Shown here: positions 51,730 through 63,032 of the stretch, one piece after another | Layout: every line of letters starts with the position of its first letter | Numbering within the stretch: position 1 is the first letter of the stretch | From: Yersinia massiliensis CCUG 53443 | Lineage (GTDB): Bacteria; Pseudomonadota; Gammaproteobacteria; Enterobacterales; Enterobacteriaceae | Assembly: GCF_000312485.1 (NCBI RefSeq) | Contig: NZ_HE997644.1 | Coordinates: 186,001 to 250,000 of the forward strand | Direction of reading: 5' to 3' | DNA length: 64,000 nucleotides | The notes under the pieces: generated by a model | Seen by the model: the letters and a program-made list of their open reading frames with translations, nothing else | Database searches by the model: none | What the model was told of the DNA's origin: nothing | Program-made: the position numbers and the translations under genes

Positions 51730-52494
51730 CTAATCCTTGCGCTGTTGGAGCCGACGCAAAGATCGCTCACGGCGACTGTGCTCCCGACTGAGGTCCAACA
51801 GGATCTCCTCAATAAACGCCAAGTGACGGTGTGAAGCTTCGCGGGCTTTCTCTGGCTCGCGTGCCACAATCGCCTCAAAAATCCCGGCGCGGTGACTGCT
51901 CACCGTTGCCAGCATTTCGCGGCGCGAGTAAAGCAATTCAAAGTTTTGTTTAACGTTTTGTTCCAGCATTGGCCCCATACAACGCAGCAAATGCAGTAAA
52001 ACCACATTGTGCGCCGCCTCTGTGACAGCCACTTGATACTGCATTACAGCATCAGCCTCTGCATCCAAATCGCCACTATCTTGAGCTTGCTGAATAACAG
52101 TATGGCACTCACGGATGCGCTGAAGATCTTCATCTGTGCCACGCAGGGCCGCATAATAAGCAGCAACACCTTCGAGAGCATGACGGGTTTCTAACAGATC
52201 GAATTGTGATTCGGGATGGTCGGCCAGCATTTCAGCCAGCGGATCGCTAAAACTTTGCCACAGATTGACTTGCACGAACGTACCACCACCCTGACGACGC
52301 AGCAGCAGGCCTTTCGCTTCTAGACGCTGGATTGCTTCTCGCAAAGAAGGTCGGGAAACATCAAATTGCTTCGCCAACTCACGCTCGGGCGGTAACTTCT
52401 CGCCTGGGCGTAGCGTCCCTTCCAAAATCAGGTACTCGAGCTGTTGCTCGATAACATCTGATAATTTGGGTTGACGGATTTTGTTGTAGGCCAT
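51730..52494 (-). CDS. pdhR: Pyruvate-sensing repressor PdhR (GntR/FadR family)
   Basis: Represses the pyruvate dehydrogenase operon until pyruvate releases it. The 254-residue protein has an N-terminal winged helix (about 8-75, with [28 protein letters not shown]) and a C-terminal FadR-type effector domain. The ATG at 52492-52494 gives the E. coli length; 22 further open codons run up to the operator. First gene of the operon and probably autoregulated through the palindrome just upstream. Confidence 0.96.
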   Translation of the reverse strand: MAYNKIRQPKLSDVIEQQLEYLILEGTLRPGEKLPPERELAKQFDVSRPSLREAIQRLEAKGLLLRRQGGGTFVQVNLWQSFSDPLAEMLADHPESQFDLLETRHALEGVAAYYAALRGTDEDLQRIRECHTVIQQAQDSGDLDAEADAVMQYQVAVTEAAHNVVLLHLLRCMGPMLEQNVKQNFELLYSRREMLATVSSHRAGIFEAIVAREPEKAREASHRHLAFIEEILLDLSREHSRRERSLRRLQQRKD

Positions 52495-52545
52495 ATGTGC
52501 TGTAAGCCGTATTGAGTGAATCGTCTCTGCGAATAGCGCGGAGTC

Positions 52546-52562
52546 AATTGGTAATACCAATT
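52546..52562. promoter_or_regulatory. PdhR operator
   Basis: AATTGGTAATACCAATT is a perfect 8-1-8 palindrome matching the PdhR consensus ATTGGTNNNACCAAT. It lies 52 bp upstream of the pdhR start codon, consistent with autorepression of pdhR-aceEF. Confidence 0.88.
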
Positions 52563-53235
52563 TCTAAAACGTGACGATAAAGTAACAAAGTATTCACTAC
52601 CTGTCCATACGGACCTTGACCAAAATCATGAAACCCAGCACATTTTAACAACTTCACTGATAAAGCGATGCAAAGTGATAACGTACCGGTGGTAATACCA
52701 TTACCTGACATAAAAGAGTTTTAACTTTTATGAAACGGAGATTTACGCAAGCTGAAGCGTTATAGTCATTTTATTTGTGAATTTAAATGCAATATTAATG
52801 AATGATTAAACAATCAAAACCAAGAATAATCTGCATCCTCATATTTTCTGACTGAGTACTGGTTAGACCATACTAGAAATGGCCTACTGGCGTTCTTTTA
52901 TACAGAAACCGCGTATTACGACTCTTTCCCAAAACAAGAGCTTGATCATGCATCCACATTTTTCTTCTCATTTTGACCAAATAATCGCCGGTTAAAATAA
53001 AAAGCAGATGCAATAATTCTTGCCTACCACTATTCTCTGTTAAACGGTAGCCAGATGAGAGAAATCATATACAGAGCAACCGTAAACAAAACAATACAGA
53101 TAACGTAATCAAAACCTTACGCATAGCAAAAGGCACCTATTTATACCCAAAAATTTCAATTGACTGCTAACACGGCAGCAACTTGAAAGGTGACGGGATT
53201 GCCAGCTAGAAGTCACAACGACAGAGGATGCAACA
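52563..53235. other. Intergenic region between pdhR and aroP
   Basis: About 670 bp of AT-rich DNA between divergent genes. It should hold the pdhR and aroP promoters. I see a second, weaker PdhR-like core, TGGTAATACCA at 52690-52700, 128 bp from the first. I could not identify convincing TyrR boxes, which regulate aroP in E. coli. No credible ORF. Confidence 0.5.
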
Positions 53236-54600
53236 ATGAGTGTTCAACAAGAAGGTGCGGAGCTAAAGCGGGGGCTTAAAAACCGCCACATTCAGCTAAT
53301 TGCCTTAGGTGGCGCGATTGGTACTGGGTTATTTCTCGGTATCGCGCAAACCATTAAAATGGCAGGCCCTTCCGTTTTACTGGGGTATGCAATCGGTGGT
53401 TTTATCGCATTTTTGATTATGCGCCAGTTGGGTGAAATGGTCGTTGAGGAGCCGGTAGCCGGTTCTTTCAGCCACTTTGCGTATAAGTATTGGGGTAACT
53501 TTGCTGGTTTCGCTTCCGGCTGGAACTACTGGGTCCTGTACGTGTTAGTGGCGATGGCCGAACTGACGGCGGTGGGTATCTATATACAATATTGGTGGCC
53601 TGAGATCCCAACATGGGTTTCTGCCGCTGTTTTCTTCCTCGCCATTAATGCTATCAATCTGGCAAACGTGAAAGTCTATGGTGAGATGGAGTTCTGGTTT
53701 GCCATTATCAAAGTGGTTGCGATTATCGCGATGATTTTGTTTGGTGGATGGTTATTACTGAGTGGACAAGGCGGCCCAGAAGCGACCGTGACTAACTTGT
53801 GGGCGCAAGGTGGTTTCTTCCCCAATGGCATCATGGGTCTGGTGATGGCAATGGCCGTTATCATGTTCTCCTTCGGTGGCCTTGAATTAGTAGGTATTAC
53901 CGCAGCAGAAGCCGAGAATCCAGCCAAGAGCATCCCTAAAGCCACTAATCAAGTTATCTACCGTATTCTACTGTTTTATATTGGTTCTCTGGCAGTCTTG
54001 CTGTCACTCTACCCGTGGGGAAAAGTGGTCGAAGGCGGCAGTCCGTTTGTGCTAATTTTCCATGCATTGAACAGTAATGCCGTCGCTACTGTCTTGAATA
54101 TCGTGGTACTGACGGCGGCATTGTCGGTCTATAACAGCTGCGTTTACTGCAACAGCCGCATGTTATTTGGCTTGGCAAAACAAGGTAATGGCCCGAAATT
54201 CTTGTTAAAAGTCGATGGTCGCGGTGTTCCAGTGATTGCCATTGCCGTCTCTGCATTTGCTACCGCATTTTGCGTACTGATCAACTATCTGATTCCAGGC
54301 CGTGCTTTTGAATTATTGATGGCATTGGTGGTTTCCGCACTGGTGATCAACTGGGCGATGATTAGCCTGGCACACCTTAAATTCCGTGCAGCCAAAAACC
54401 GTCAGGGTGTTATTCCTCAGTTCAAAGCATTCTGGTATCCGTTTAGCAACTACCTGTGCTTAATCTTCCTGACGGGGATTCTGGTCATCATGTATCTGAC
54501 ACCGGGTATCCAGATTTCAGTGCTATTGATTCCGGCGTGGATACTGTTGCTCGCGGTGAGCTATATCTTGAAGAACCGTGGTCAGCGGGTAAAATCTTAA
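53236..54600 (+). CDS. aroP: Aromatic amino acid permease AroP
   Basis: Proton-coupled APC-family importer of phenylalanine, tyrosine and tryptophan. The 454-residue protein has 12 membrane helices and the family signature near the start (LKNRHIQLIALGGAIGTGLF) and ITAAEAENPAKSIPKA in the middle. It follows E. coli AroP more closely than PheP, and the position beside pdhR agrees. The start ATG at 53236 follows AGAGGATG. Confidence 0.95.
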   Translation: MSVQQEGAELKRGLKNRHIQLIALGGAIGTGLFLGIAQTIKMAGPSVLLGYAIGGFIAFLIMRQLGEMVVEEPVAGSFSHFAYKYWGNFAGFASGWNYWVLYVLVAMAELTAVGIYIQYWWPEIPTWVSAAVFFLAINAINLANVKVYGEMEFWFAIIKVVAIIAMILFGGWLLLSGQGGPEATVTNLWAQGGFFPNGIMGLVMAMAVIMFSFGGLELVGITAAEAENPAKSIPKATNQVIYRILLFYIGSLAVLLSLYPWGKVVEGGSPFVLIFHALNSNAVATVLNIVVLTAALSVYNSCVYCNSRMLFGLAKQGNGPKFLLKVDGRGVPVIAIAVSAFATAFCVLINYLIPGRAFELLMALVVSALVINWAMISLAHLKFRAAKNRQGVIPQFKAFWYPFSNYLCLIFLTGILVIMYLTPGIQISVLLIPAWILLLAVSYILKNRGQRVKS

Positions 54601-54630
54601 TACCAGTCTCGTTGAATAGCAGAAAGCCAC

Positions 54631-54660
54631 CTGTTATCGTCAGATATCTGACGATAACAG
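54631..54660. repeat. Perfect 30-bp palindrome after aroP
   Basis: Positions 54631-54660 read identically on both strands (15-base arms with no loop, centre AGATATCT). It begins 31 bp after the aroP stop and just precedes the terminator. As RNA it would form a 13-bp hairpin with a tetraloop. Confidence 0.85.
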
Positions 54661-54666
54661 CTCAAA

Positions 54667-54698
54667 CAGGCCAGCCTTCAGTGCTGGCCTGTTTTTTT
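54667..54698 (+). terminator. Terminator of aroP
   Basis: CAGGCCAGC / GCTGGCCTG with a seven-base loop followed by seven T. Confidence 0.93.
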
Positions 54699-54863
54699 GC
54701 AACCAACTGAAACTATTTATAATGATAAGATCAATTCGTAATACGGGTGGGCACATAGCGGGTAGATCCTAACTCACTAAACGAGAAAGGCCTGTATGAC
54801 TGAACTGCAATGAAATCACATGGGTCAGAGCAAGTTATCTAACCCGTGTAATAATTCAAAATA

Positions 54864-55718
54864 TTAGACCAAAGCGCCGTAAATCGTCAGTAATGCCACG
54901 ACAACAATTATCGTCAGCGTTACTTTTCGTGCTAATGAGACGGCAGACCTTGGTGTCTGTACTGGGTCTAAATGAGGCTCCCGAGCCAAAGAATACTGAG
55001 CAAGCTTTGTGAGTACTTGGTATTGCTGAGAATGGAAATCCCCCAGTGAAGCGAACCAAGCGGGTAATGCTCTTTCACCGTGCCCTAATAATGCATAGGC
55101 AACCCCCACTAAGCGTACAGGTATCCAATCTAGCCAATGAAGGATGCGGTCAATGCCTGATTGAGAGCGTTGTAAAGGTGTGTGATGTCGTGCTAGCCAA
55201 GTTTGATAGCCTCGTAGCATCGCATAACCAGCTAACGCCACAGGGCCGTTGCTCACGCAGACAACAAACCAGAAAATGGGGGCTAAGTAATAGCGAAAAT
55301 TTATCCACAAAAGTGCATTTTGTAGCGATTGCAGCCTCGCTTTCTCGCCACTATCCATCGGTAGACCATGAATTAGTGCCAGCTCTTCCGCCATTTTATC
55401 GGTGGCATGCGCATCGCCTTGACGTGCAGCCTTTAGGTAAGCGCGATAATGTTTACGAATGCCCCCCGCACCAATGCATAACAGGCAAATCAGAATCCAG
55501 AGTAGCAACTGCGGCAGACCAAATAAGATATTCTGTACTAACTGTAATACCAGCCATACCAACGCCATCCATATCACAGCCAACAGTAGAGTTTGCACTA
55601 ACGAAAAGTGGCGCAAACGCGCAAATACCACTTCAAGACGATGGTCCAGTTGCCAATGTTCGCCTAGCTTAAATAAGCGTTCCCATGCTAGCACCAGTAA
55701 TAACGTGAACAGTGTCAT
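54864..55718 (-). CDS. ampE: Inner-membrane protein AmpE
   Basis: A 284-residue membrane protein, the same length as E. coli AmpE, with helices near residues 1-15, 40-80, 140-170 and 265-284. It has been linked to beta-lactamase induction signalling, but its activity is not established. The conserved N-terminus [20 protein letters not shown] is clear. Follows ampD on the same strand with a 138-bp gap that shows no ORF or terminator. Confidence 0.93.
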   Translation of the reverse strand: MTLFTLLLVLAWERLFKLGEHWQLDHRLEVVFARLRHFSLVQTLLLAVIWMALVWLVLQLVQNILFGLPQLLLWILICLLCIGAGGIRKHYRAYLKAARQGDAHATDKMAEELALIHGLPMDSGEKARLQSLQNALLWINFRYYLAPIFWFVVCVSNGPVALAGYAMLRGYQTWLARHHTPLQRSQSGIDRILHWLDWIPVRLVGVAYALLGHGERALPAWFASLGDFHSQQYQVLTKLAQYSLAREPHLDPVQTPRSAVSLARKVTLTIIVVVALLTIYGALV

Positions 55719-55856
55719 TAGCTCTTATTCTCCCTTTGCATTTAACCGCCCCGAAGCAGGGCATATGCCTCACGGCATCTATAGGCAACAATATCAAGAT
55801 AAGGCAGTAAACAAATGTGTGCTAGGTAATCAGCCCTCACCAAAGAGGCACCAGCC

Positions 55857-57471
<1,615 letters not shown>

Positions 57472-57485
57472 CTCTACCAAATGAC

Positions 57486-57543
57486 CTTCGGCGGTGAGTA
57501 ATAAAAAACAGGCAAGAGTTCTGTTTTGCGAACACCGCCGAAG
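57486..57543 (+). terminator. Nested inverted repeats after nadC
   Basis: An outer perfect 11-bp repeat CTTCGGCGGTG / CACCGCCGAAG encloses an inner AAAACAG / CTGTTTT hairpin. It starts 15 bp after the nadC stop. The inner hairpin ends in four T and could terminate transcription; the outer arms may compete with it. Confidence 0.5.
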
Positions 57544-57674
57544 TTATCTGTGATTTCTTTGCAACAACCTAACTATCCGACAGTACACTTCGCAAATCAG
57601 TGTTATGCCCCTTTTTCCTCGCATTAAAAAACTGCACTCTTGCCTCGTTTTTTCAAACACAGGGAGAGTGATAA

Positions 57675-58121
57675 ATGGCAAACCAGCGTGGTTTCACGTT
57701 AATTGAATTGATGGTGGCGATTGCGATAATCGCCGTTCTTAGTGGCATCGGCATCCCGTCATATCAACGTTACATCCAAAAAGCCGCGCTCACGGACATG
57801 TTACAGAGCGTCGTCCCCTATAAAATGGCGGTAGAACTTTGCGCACTGGAACACGCCAAACTTGATGACTGTAACGCGGGCAATAACGGAATACCTAAAG
57901 GACAATCATCGCGCTATGTGAGCGCAGCGACCATAAATAAAGGCGTCATTACACTTATTGGCCAACAAACACTCGCTAAATTAACACTGGTGATGTCCCC
58001 CACCATGAATAATAGTGCGAACATCATCTGGACTCGCGCATGTACGGCAGCAGAAGACAGCCTAACAGAGAGCTGTAAAGCCGTATTCCGTTTCAATGAT
58101 AAGGCTAAATCTAATGACTGA
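57675..58121 (+). CDS. ppdD: Type IV major prepilin PpdD
   Basis: Type IVa pilin subunit. The 148-residue prepilin has the class III signal: short leader NQRG, cleavage before Phe7, and Glu at +5 (FTLIELMVAIAIIAVLSGIG) as the assembly helix. Cysteines near the C-terminus (RACTAAEDS, ESCKA) would form the D-loop disulfide. First of ppdD-hofB-hofC; hofB overlaps its end by eight bases. The prepilin peptidase and secretin genes are not in the window. Confidence 0.93.
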   Translation: MANQRGFTLIELMVAIAIIAVLSGIGIPSYQRYIQKAALTDMLQSVVPYKMAVELCALEHAKLDDCNAGNNGIPKGQSSRYVSAATINKGVITLIGQQTLAKLTLVMSPTMNNSANIIWTRACTAAEDSLTESCKAVFRFNDKAKSND

Positions 58122-59658
58122 GCCCATGACATCATCATTCGAGATGATAAGTGACGAATTACATGCTGTCTGTCGCAGCCATCGGGCGATCGCTTTAAGT
58201 CTTGATGGTAAGAGCCTATCTATCGCTGTATGTGGTCCAGTGAGTAATAAGCTATTAACAGCACTGCGTTTCACTTGTGGCCGTAAAATCATAGTGGAGT
58301 CTTGGCCAGAGGCAAAAATTGAACAATCTTTAAATCTAGTGATATCGAAAGAAAAACAACGGAGTAGCGGCACAAGATCCACAGTGCAAGGTCAAGCAAT
58401 ACCCCAACAAAATGAGGTGCAACAACGATCGACCTCACTTCCCCAAGCTCAACAAAGTTTGGATGAAACCTTACTGGATAATGAAGGTGATGCGCCAGTT
58501 ATCCAATTTATCAACCAAACCCTCTGGCTAGCGATTCAAAAACGTGCATCGGATATTCATTTTGAGCCTTATCAGCATCATTACCGTATTCGTTTAAGAA
58601 TTGATGGCGTGCTACACGAATCGCCGCCCCCCACAACTGAGTTAGCCAGCCGGATCAGTAGCCGCTTGAAAGTGATGTCAAAATTGAATATTGCAGAAAA
58701 ACGGTTACCACAAGATGGTCAGTTAAATGTACAGCTAAACGGGACTCGCTACTCAATGAGAATTGCGATCCTCCCAGTACAATACGGTGAAAAACTGGTA
58801 CTGCGAATCCTTAATATGCAGCAACAACCCACATTGGATAAACTCGGCCTGCCTAAAATTGCCGTCCAACAACTAACGCATGCACTCTCTGCTCCGCAAG
58901 GTTTGATACTGGTCACGGGGCCAACAGGAAGCGGTAAAACGGTGACACTTTATTGCAGCTTAAGCCACCTTAATCAGCCACAACGAAACATCTGTAGTGT
59001 TGAAGACCCAACCGAAATTCAGGTTGATGGCATAAATCAAACCCAAACCAACAGTAAGATTGGGCTGGATTTCTCCACTGTCTTACGCGCGATGCTACGC
59101 CAAGATCCCGATGTGGTTATGCTCGGTGAGATTCGTGATAATGAAACGGCTGAAATTGCCGTTAAGGCCGCGCTAACTGGGCATCTGGTCCTTTCAACGC
59201 TACATACCAACTCAACGACTGAGACACTGATACGCCTCACTCAAATGGGGGTTGAACGCCACCTTATCGCCTCAAGCCTGACATTAGTTATTGCCCAACG
59301 ACTCATTCGAAAACTCTGTTTACATTGTCGGCGCGCATCTCCTCACCTTTATCAACCTCCAGCAGCAATAAGGGCAACCCCATTGCAGCATTATCAAGCC
59401 CTAGGCTGTGAGCACTGCTGTGCAGGTTATTATGGCCGAACGGGCGTGTATGAAATGCTCAGTATTACCCCGAAAGTTCAGCAAGCGTTGCTCACTAATG
59501 CCACCCCATCAGAACTGGCCCAAATTGCACGAGAGCAGGGTCAAATAACATTACTCACCGCGGGGCTGGCATTGGTTGAAAGCGGCATCACCACACTTGA
59601 GGAAATTAATCGTGTCGTCGGGCTCTTAGCTGAAACAAAAACTGAGGCAGCGTCGTGA
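58114..59658 (+). CDS. hofB: Type IV pilus assembly ATPase HofB (PilB/GspE family)
   Basis: Secretion-superfamily ATPase that powers pilin assembly. Walker A GPTGSGKT, Asp box and Walker B LGEIRDNETAEIA, His box STLHTNS, and a zinc-binding tetracysteine (CLHC ... CEHC) are present in order, so it appears catalytically intact. I place the start at the ATG 58114-58116, nine bases after AAGG, giving 514 residues; another ATG six codons earlier is open. Overlaps ppdD by eight bases and hofC by four (GTGA). Confidence 0.92.
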   Translation: MTEPMTSSFEMISDELHAVCRSHRAIALSLDGKSLSIAVCGPVSNKLLTALRFTCGRKIIVESWPEAKIEQSLNLVISKEKQRSSGTRSTVQGQAIPQQNEVQQRSTSLPQAQQSLDETLLDNEGDAPVIQFINQTLWLAIQKRASDIHFEPYQHHYRIRLRIDGVLHESPPPTTELASRISSRLKVMSKLNIAEKRLPQDGQLNVQLNGTRYSMRIAILPVQYGEKLVLRILNMQQQPTLDKLGLPKIAVQQLTHALSAPQGLILVTGPTGSGKTVTLYCSLSHLNQPQRNICSVEDPTEIQVDGINQTQTNSKIGLDFSTVLRAMLRQDPDVVMLGEIRDNETAEIAVKAALTGHLVLSTLHTNSTTETLIRLTQMGVERHLIASSLTLVIAQRLIRKLCLHCRRASPHLYQPPAAIRATPLQHYQALGCEHCCAGYYGRTGVYEMLSITPKVQQALLTNATPSELAQIAREQGQITLLTAGLALVESGITTLEEINRVVGLLAETKTEAAS

Positions 59659-60854
59659 GCCATCAACGCTTGTTTTATTGGAAAGCGATTGGTGCTTCTG
59701 GGCAGTTGCAAACAGGCACATTACTGGCGACAGATAAAAATATTGTCTATGAACATATGTTCGGCCGTGGCTTACACCTACTGACCATTAAGCGCGGTAA
59801 ACGGTTATCAAACCGCTATTGGCGTGGTGAACGCCTAATAACGATTACTCGGCAGTTAGCCACGTTGTTGCAAGCAGGATTGCCTTTGGTCAATAGCTTG
59901 AAGCTCTTAGCAAAAGAGATGGATGCCCTGCCTTGGCGATGTTTATTACATGAAATCAGCCAACAAGTTTCACAAGGGCAATCATTATCCGAAGCAATGG
60001 CACATTACCCTCACATTTTCCCAAAGTTATTTCCTCCGGTGATTGCAATGGGAGAATTAACAGGGAATCTCGAGCAATGTTGCATTCAATTGGTTGAACA
60101 TCAGGAACGACAACAAAAACTCCATAAAAAAGTGGTCAAGGCACTCAAGTATCCAGCGTTTGTCTGCATCATCGCCTCACTTGTCAGTACACTGATGCTG
60201 GTCATGGTGTTACCTGAGTTTGAGCATATATATCAATCATTTAATACCCCCTTACCCACATTGACTGCTTCACTTCTCTTGTTGTCTGGATTGCTGACGA
60301 ATTACGGGCCCGTTATCGCCTTATTATGCCTGTCACTCCTCACCGGCTATTGTTATCTACGTCAGCACAAGGCCCACTGGCGGGCATATGAGCAACAGCT
60401 TTTATTGCGTATACCCTTAATCTCGGCATTAATTCGTGGAAGTTGCCTTAGCCAAATCTTCCAAACATTGGCTATCACCCAACATGCTGGATTACCACTG
60501 ACAGCGGGTTTAGATGCAGCGTTGCTTTCCGTCAGTAATGATAGTTATCGGCAAGCGTTGCTGCATATCCAAAAACAAATAAATCAGGGCATGCCTTTGT
60601 ATGCAGCCCTCACCCAGCATCATTTATTTCCCCCACTCTGCCAACAGCTAGTGCGAGTGGGTGAAGAGTCTGGTGCTCTGGACATACTGTTGAACAAGTT
60701 GGCGGATTGGCATCAACAACAAACACATGATTTGGCTGATAACCTGACTCAAATGTTAGAGCCACTTTTGATGTTGATTATTGGCGGTATTGTGGGGGTA
60801 TTAGTAATAGCGATGTATTTACCGATATTCCAGTTGGGGGATGTTATTGGTTAG
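59655..60854 (+). CDS. hofC: Type IV pilus inner-membrane platform protein HofC (PilC/GspF family)
   Basis: Polytopic platform protein that works with HofB. The 399-residue product has two GspF domains, each with a membrane segment after it (about 168-190 and 370-392, plus a hairpin near 210-240). It starts with GTG (59655-59657) overlapping the hofB stop. Last gene of the pilin cluster; followed by a 7-bp tandem repeat array. Confidence 0.92.
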   Translation: MSHQRLFYWKAIGASGQLQTGTLLATDKNIVYEHMFGRGLHLLTIKRGKRLSNRYWRGERLITITRQLATLLQAGLPLVNSLKLLAKEMDALPWRCLLHEISQQVSQGQSLSEAMAHYPHIFPKLFPPVIAMGELTGNLEQCCIQLVEHQERQQKLHKKVVKALKYPAFVCIIASLVSTLMLVMVLPEFEHIYQSFNTPLPTLTASLLLLSGLLTNYGPVIALLCLSLLTGYCYLRQHKAHWRAYEQQLLLRIPLISALIRGSCLSQIFQTLAITQHAGLPLTAGLDAALLSVSNDSYRQALLHIQKQINQGMPLYAALTQHHLFPPLCQQLVRVGEESGALDILLNKLADWHQQQTHDLADNLTQMLEPLLMLIIGGIVGVLVIAMYLPIFQLGDVIG

Positions 60855-60885
60855 AGGGGCAACTAGTCAGGAGTTCACTCGCGCG

Positions 60886-60955
60886 GAGCGACGAGCGACG
60901 AGCAACGAGCAACGAGCAACGAGCAACGAGCAACGAGCAACGAGCAACGAGCAAC
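60886..60955 (+). repeat. 7-bp tandem repeat, ten units
   Basis: Two GAGCGAC units followed by eight perfect GAGCAAC units in strict register, 32 bp after the hofC stop. It is a microsatellite-like candidate VNTR; being intergenic, copy changes would not affect a reading frame. Confidence 0.95.
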
Positions 60956-60963
60956 GAAATGAT

Positions 60964-60991
60964 AAAGGGCGCTTAGTACAATACGCCCTTT
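60964..60991. terminator. Terminator between hofC and guaC
   Basis: AAAGGGCG / CGCCCTTT with a 12-base loop just past the tandem repeat; it could serve both convergent genes. Confidence 0.7.
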
Positions 60992-61075
60992 ATATATCAA
61001 TGAATTAATTTAGAAATTCATTGGCTACGGTATCCAGAAAAACTATCCCTGGAAACTGAACATTAGCCGTGTGTA

Positions 61076-62119
61076 TTAATTACTACCAAATACACGGTTC
61101 TCTTGTTCCGCGACTCGGATAAACGTAGTGCGTTTGGTCAGTTCTTTCAAATGTGAAGCACCGACATAGGTGCATGCTGAACGCAGGCCACCCATGATGT
61201 CACGAACGGTATTATCAACAGAGCCACGTAATGGCAATTTCACCGTTTTGCCCTCTGCGGCGCGATACTCAGCAACACCGCCAACATGGCGCTTCATGGC
61301 TGATTCAGAACTCATACCGTAGAACAGCATAAATTTCTCGCCATTCTCTTCAACGACACGCCCTTCACACTCATCATGTCCAGCCAACATGCCGCCCAGC
61401 ATAACGAAATCTGCACCGCCGCCGAATGCTTTAGCCACATCACCAGGTACTGAACAGCCGCCATCACTCACAATCTGCCCGCCCAGCCCATGAGCAGCAT
61501 CAGCACACTCGATAACTGCGGACAATTGTGGATAACCAACCCCAGTTTTTACTCGTGTGGTACAAACTGAACCTGGCCCAATGCCCACTTTAACAATGTC
61601 AGCACCAGAAAGAATAAGCTCTTCAACCATCTCGCCCGTCACCACATTACCTGCACAGATCACTTTATCCGGACATGCTTCACGTGCTTTTTGCAGGAAA
61701 GAGACAAAATGTTCTGAATAGCCATTAGCCACATCGATACAAATGAATTTTAAGGCTGGTGATAACGCCAAAATTTGTTTCATTTTGTCGAAATCTGCGG
61801 AAGAAGTCCCTGTTGAAACCATAACGTGACGTAGTACAGACTCAGGAACGCGTTTTACAAACTCGCCCCACTGCTCAACAGTGTAGTGCTTATGAACGGC
61901 GGTAAGAACATCGAATGATGCCAAGACTTCAGCCATGCGGAAGGTGCCAACGGTATCCATGTTCGCGGCGATGATAGGTACACCAGACCACTTCCAACCT
62001 GAATGTTTGAAGGTAAACTGACGTTCTAGTTCTACTTCAGAGCGACTTTTCAGTGTTGAACGTTTAGGGCGGATTAACACATCTTTGAAACCTAACTTCA
62101 AACCTTCTTCAATACGCAT
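61076..62119 (-). CDS. guaC: GMP reductase
   Basis: NADPH-dependent deamination of GMP to IMP. The 347-residue IMPDH/GMPR barrel has the catalytic cysteine in [18 protein letters not shown] and the flavodoxin-like phosphate motif SDGGCS; the absence of CBS domains separates it from IMP dehydrogenase. AGGA precedes the ATG. Convergent with hofC, divergent from coaE. Confidence 0.97.
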   Translation of the reverse strand: MRIEEGLKLGFKDVLIRPKRSTLKSRSEVELERQFTFKHSGWKWSGVPIIAANMDTVGTFRMAEVLASFDVLTAVHKHYTVEQWGEFVKRVPESVLRHVMVSTGTSSADFDKMKQILALSPALKFICIDVANGYSEHFVSFLQKAREACPDKVICAGNVVTGEMVEELILSGADIVKVGIGPGSVCTTRVKTGVGYPQLSAVIECADAAHGLGGQIVSDGGCSVPGDVAKAFGGGADFVMLGGMLAGHDECEGRVVEENGEKFMLFYGMSSESAMKRHVGGVAEYRAAEGKTVKLPLRGSVDNTVRDIMGGLRSACTYVGASHLKELTKRTTFIRVAEQENRVFGSN

Positions 62120-62411
62120 GGCTTATTATTCCTGGTTAGTGGCGATAGATCGCAAAATTGATCGGGCGTAAATCACGCCATCCCAGTGAAGCTATCATAC
62201 GCATGAATAATTCTTCGGCAAGACTGCGAATTCACCTTTATTTGCGCTACAATCCCACAAATTACCTGAAGAGTCGTGGTGACACTTCTCACAAGTCACC
62301 AGCTTCACGTTTTTCATTATCTAGTTTAAACAGAACTCACTCCTTACTATTCATTCCTGCCTGCTTTCAGATACAATTCGGCCTCTCACTAACAGCATGC
62401 AAGGCTTGGCA

Positions 62412-63032
62412 ATGACCTATATTGTGGCCCTCACTGGCGGAATTGGCAGCGGTAAAAGTACCGTAGCAAATGCGTTCGCTCATTTTGGTGTGCCGCTTGT
62501 GGATGCGGATATCATTGCCCGCCAAGTCGTTGAACCCGGAATGCCAGCGTTAAACGCTATCGCTTCCCGTTATGGAGAAACGATTGTGCAAACTGATGGC
62601 ACATTGAACCGTGCCACATTACGAGAGAAAATTTTCAGTGAGCCGCATGAAAAAGCGTGGTTAAATTCATTGCTGCATCCACTTATTCAACAAGAAACTC
62701 AGCGCCAACTAGCCAATATTGTTCAACCCTATGTGCTTTGGGTCATCCCTCTGCTAGTTGAAAACGGTTTACAACACCGCGCAAATCGTGTGTTAGTGGT
62801 GGATGTCGCGCCAGAGATACAGCTTGCGCGCACAATGGCGAGAGATGGTATTACCCGCCAACAGGCCGAACATATTTTAGCATCACAGGTTTCTCGCCAG
62901 CAGCGGCTAGCCTGTGCTGATGATATTATTGACAATAGCGGCGATCCGTTAACTATCGCCCCGCAGGTTGCTTCATTACACCAACAGTATTTAAAATTAG
63001 CAGCCGCGGCCCAACAGGATCTACATCAATGA
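62412..63032 (+). CDS. coaE: Dephospho-CoA kinase
   Basis: Last step of coenzyme A synthesis. The 206-residue P-loop kinase has GGIGSGKST at the start, followed by the substrate-binding [11 protein letters not shown] and lid region. The ATG at 62412 follows AAGG by seven bases and matches the E. coli length; the frame extends five codons upstream. Overlaps zapD by four bases (ATGA). Confidence 0.96.
   Translation: MTYIVALTGGIGSGKSTVANAFAHFGVPLVDADIIARQVVEPGMPALNAIASRYGETIVQTDGTLNRATLREKIFSEPHEKAWLNSLLHPLIQQETQRQLANIVQPYVLWVIPLLVENGLQHRANRVLVVDVAPEIQLARTMARDGITRQQAEHILASQVSRQQRLACADDIIDNSGDPLTIAPQVASLHQQYLKLAAAAQQDLHQ

Noticed and set aside
55719-55856. Possible small gene between ampD and ampE
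   Set aside because: No start codon with a ribosome binding site and no coding-like frame; probably a non-coding spacer.
60886-60955. Possible CRISPR array
   Set aside because: Seven-base contiguous units without spacers; a simple tandem repeat, and no cas genes nearby.
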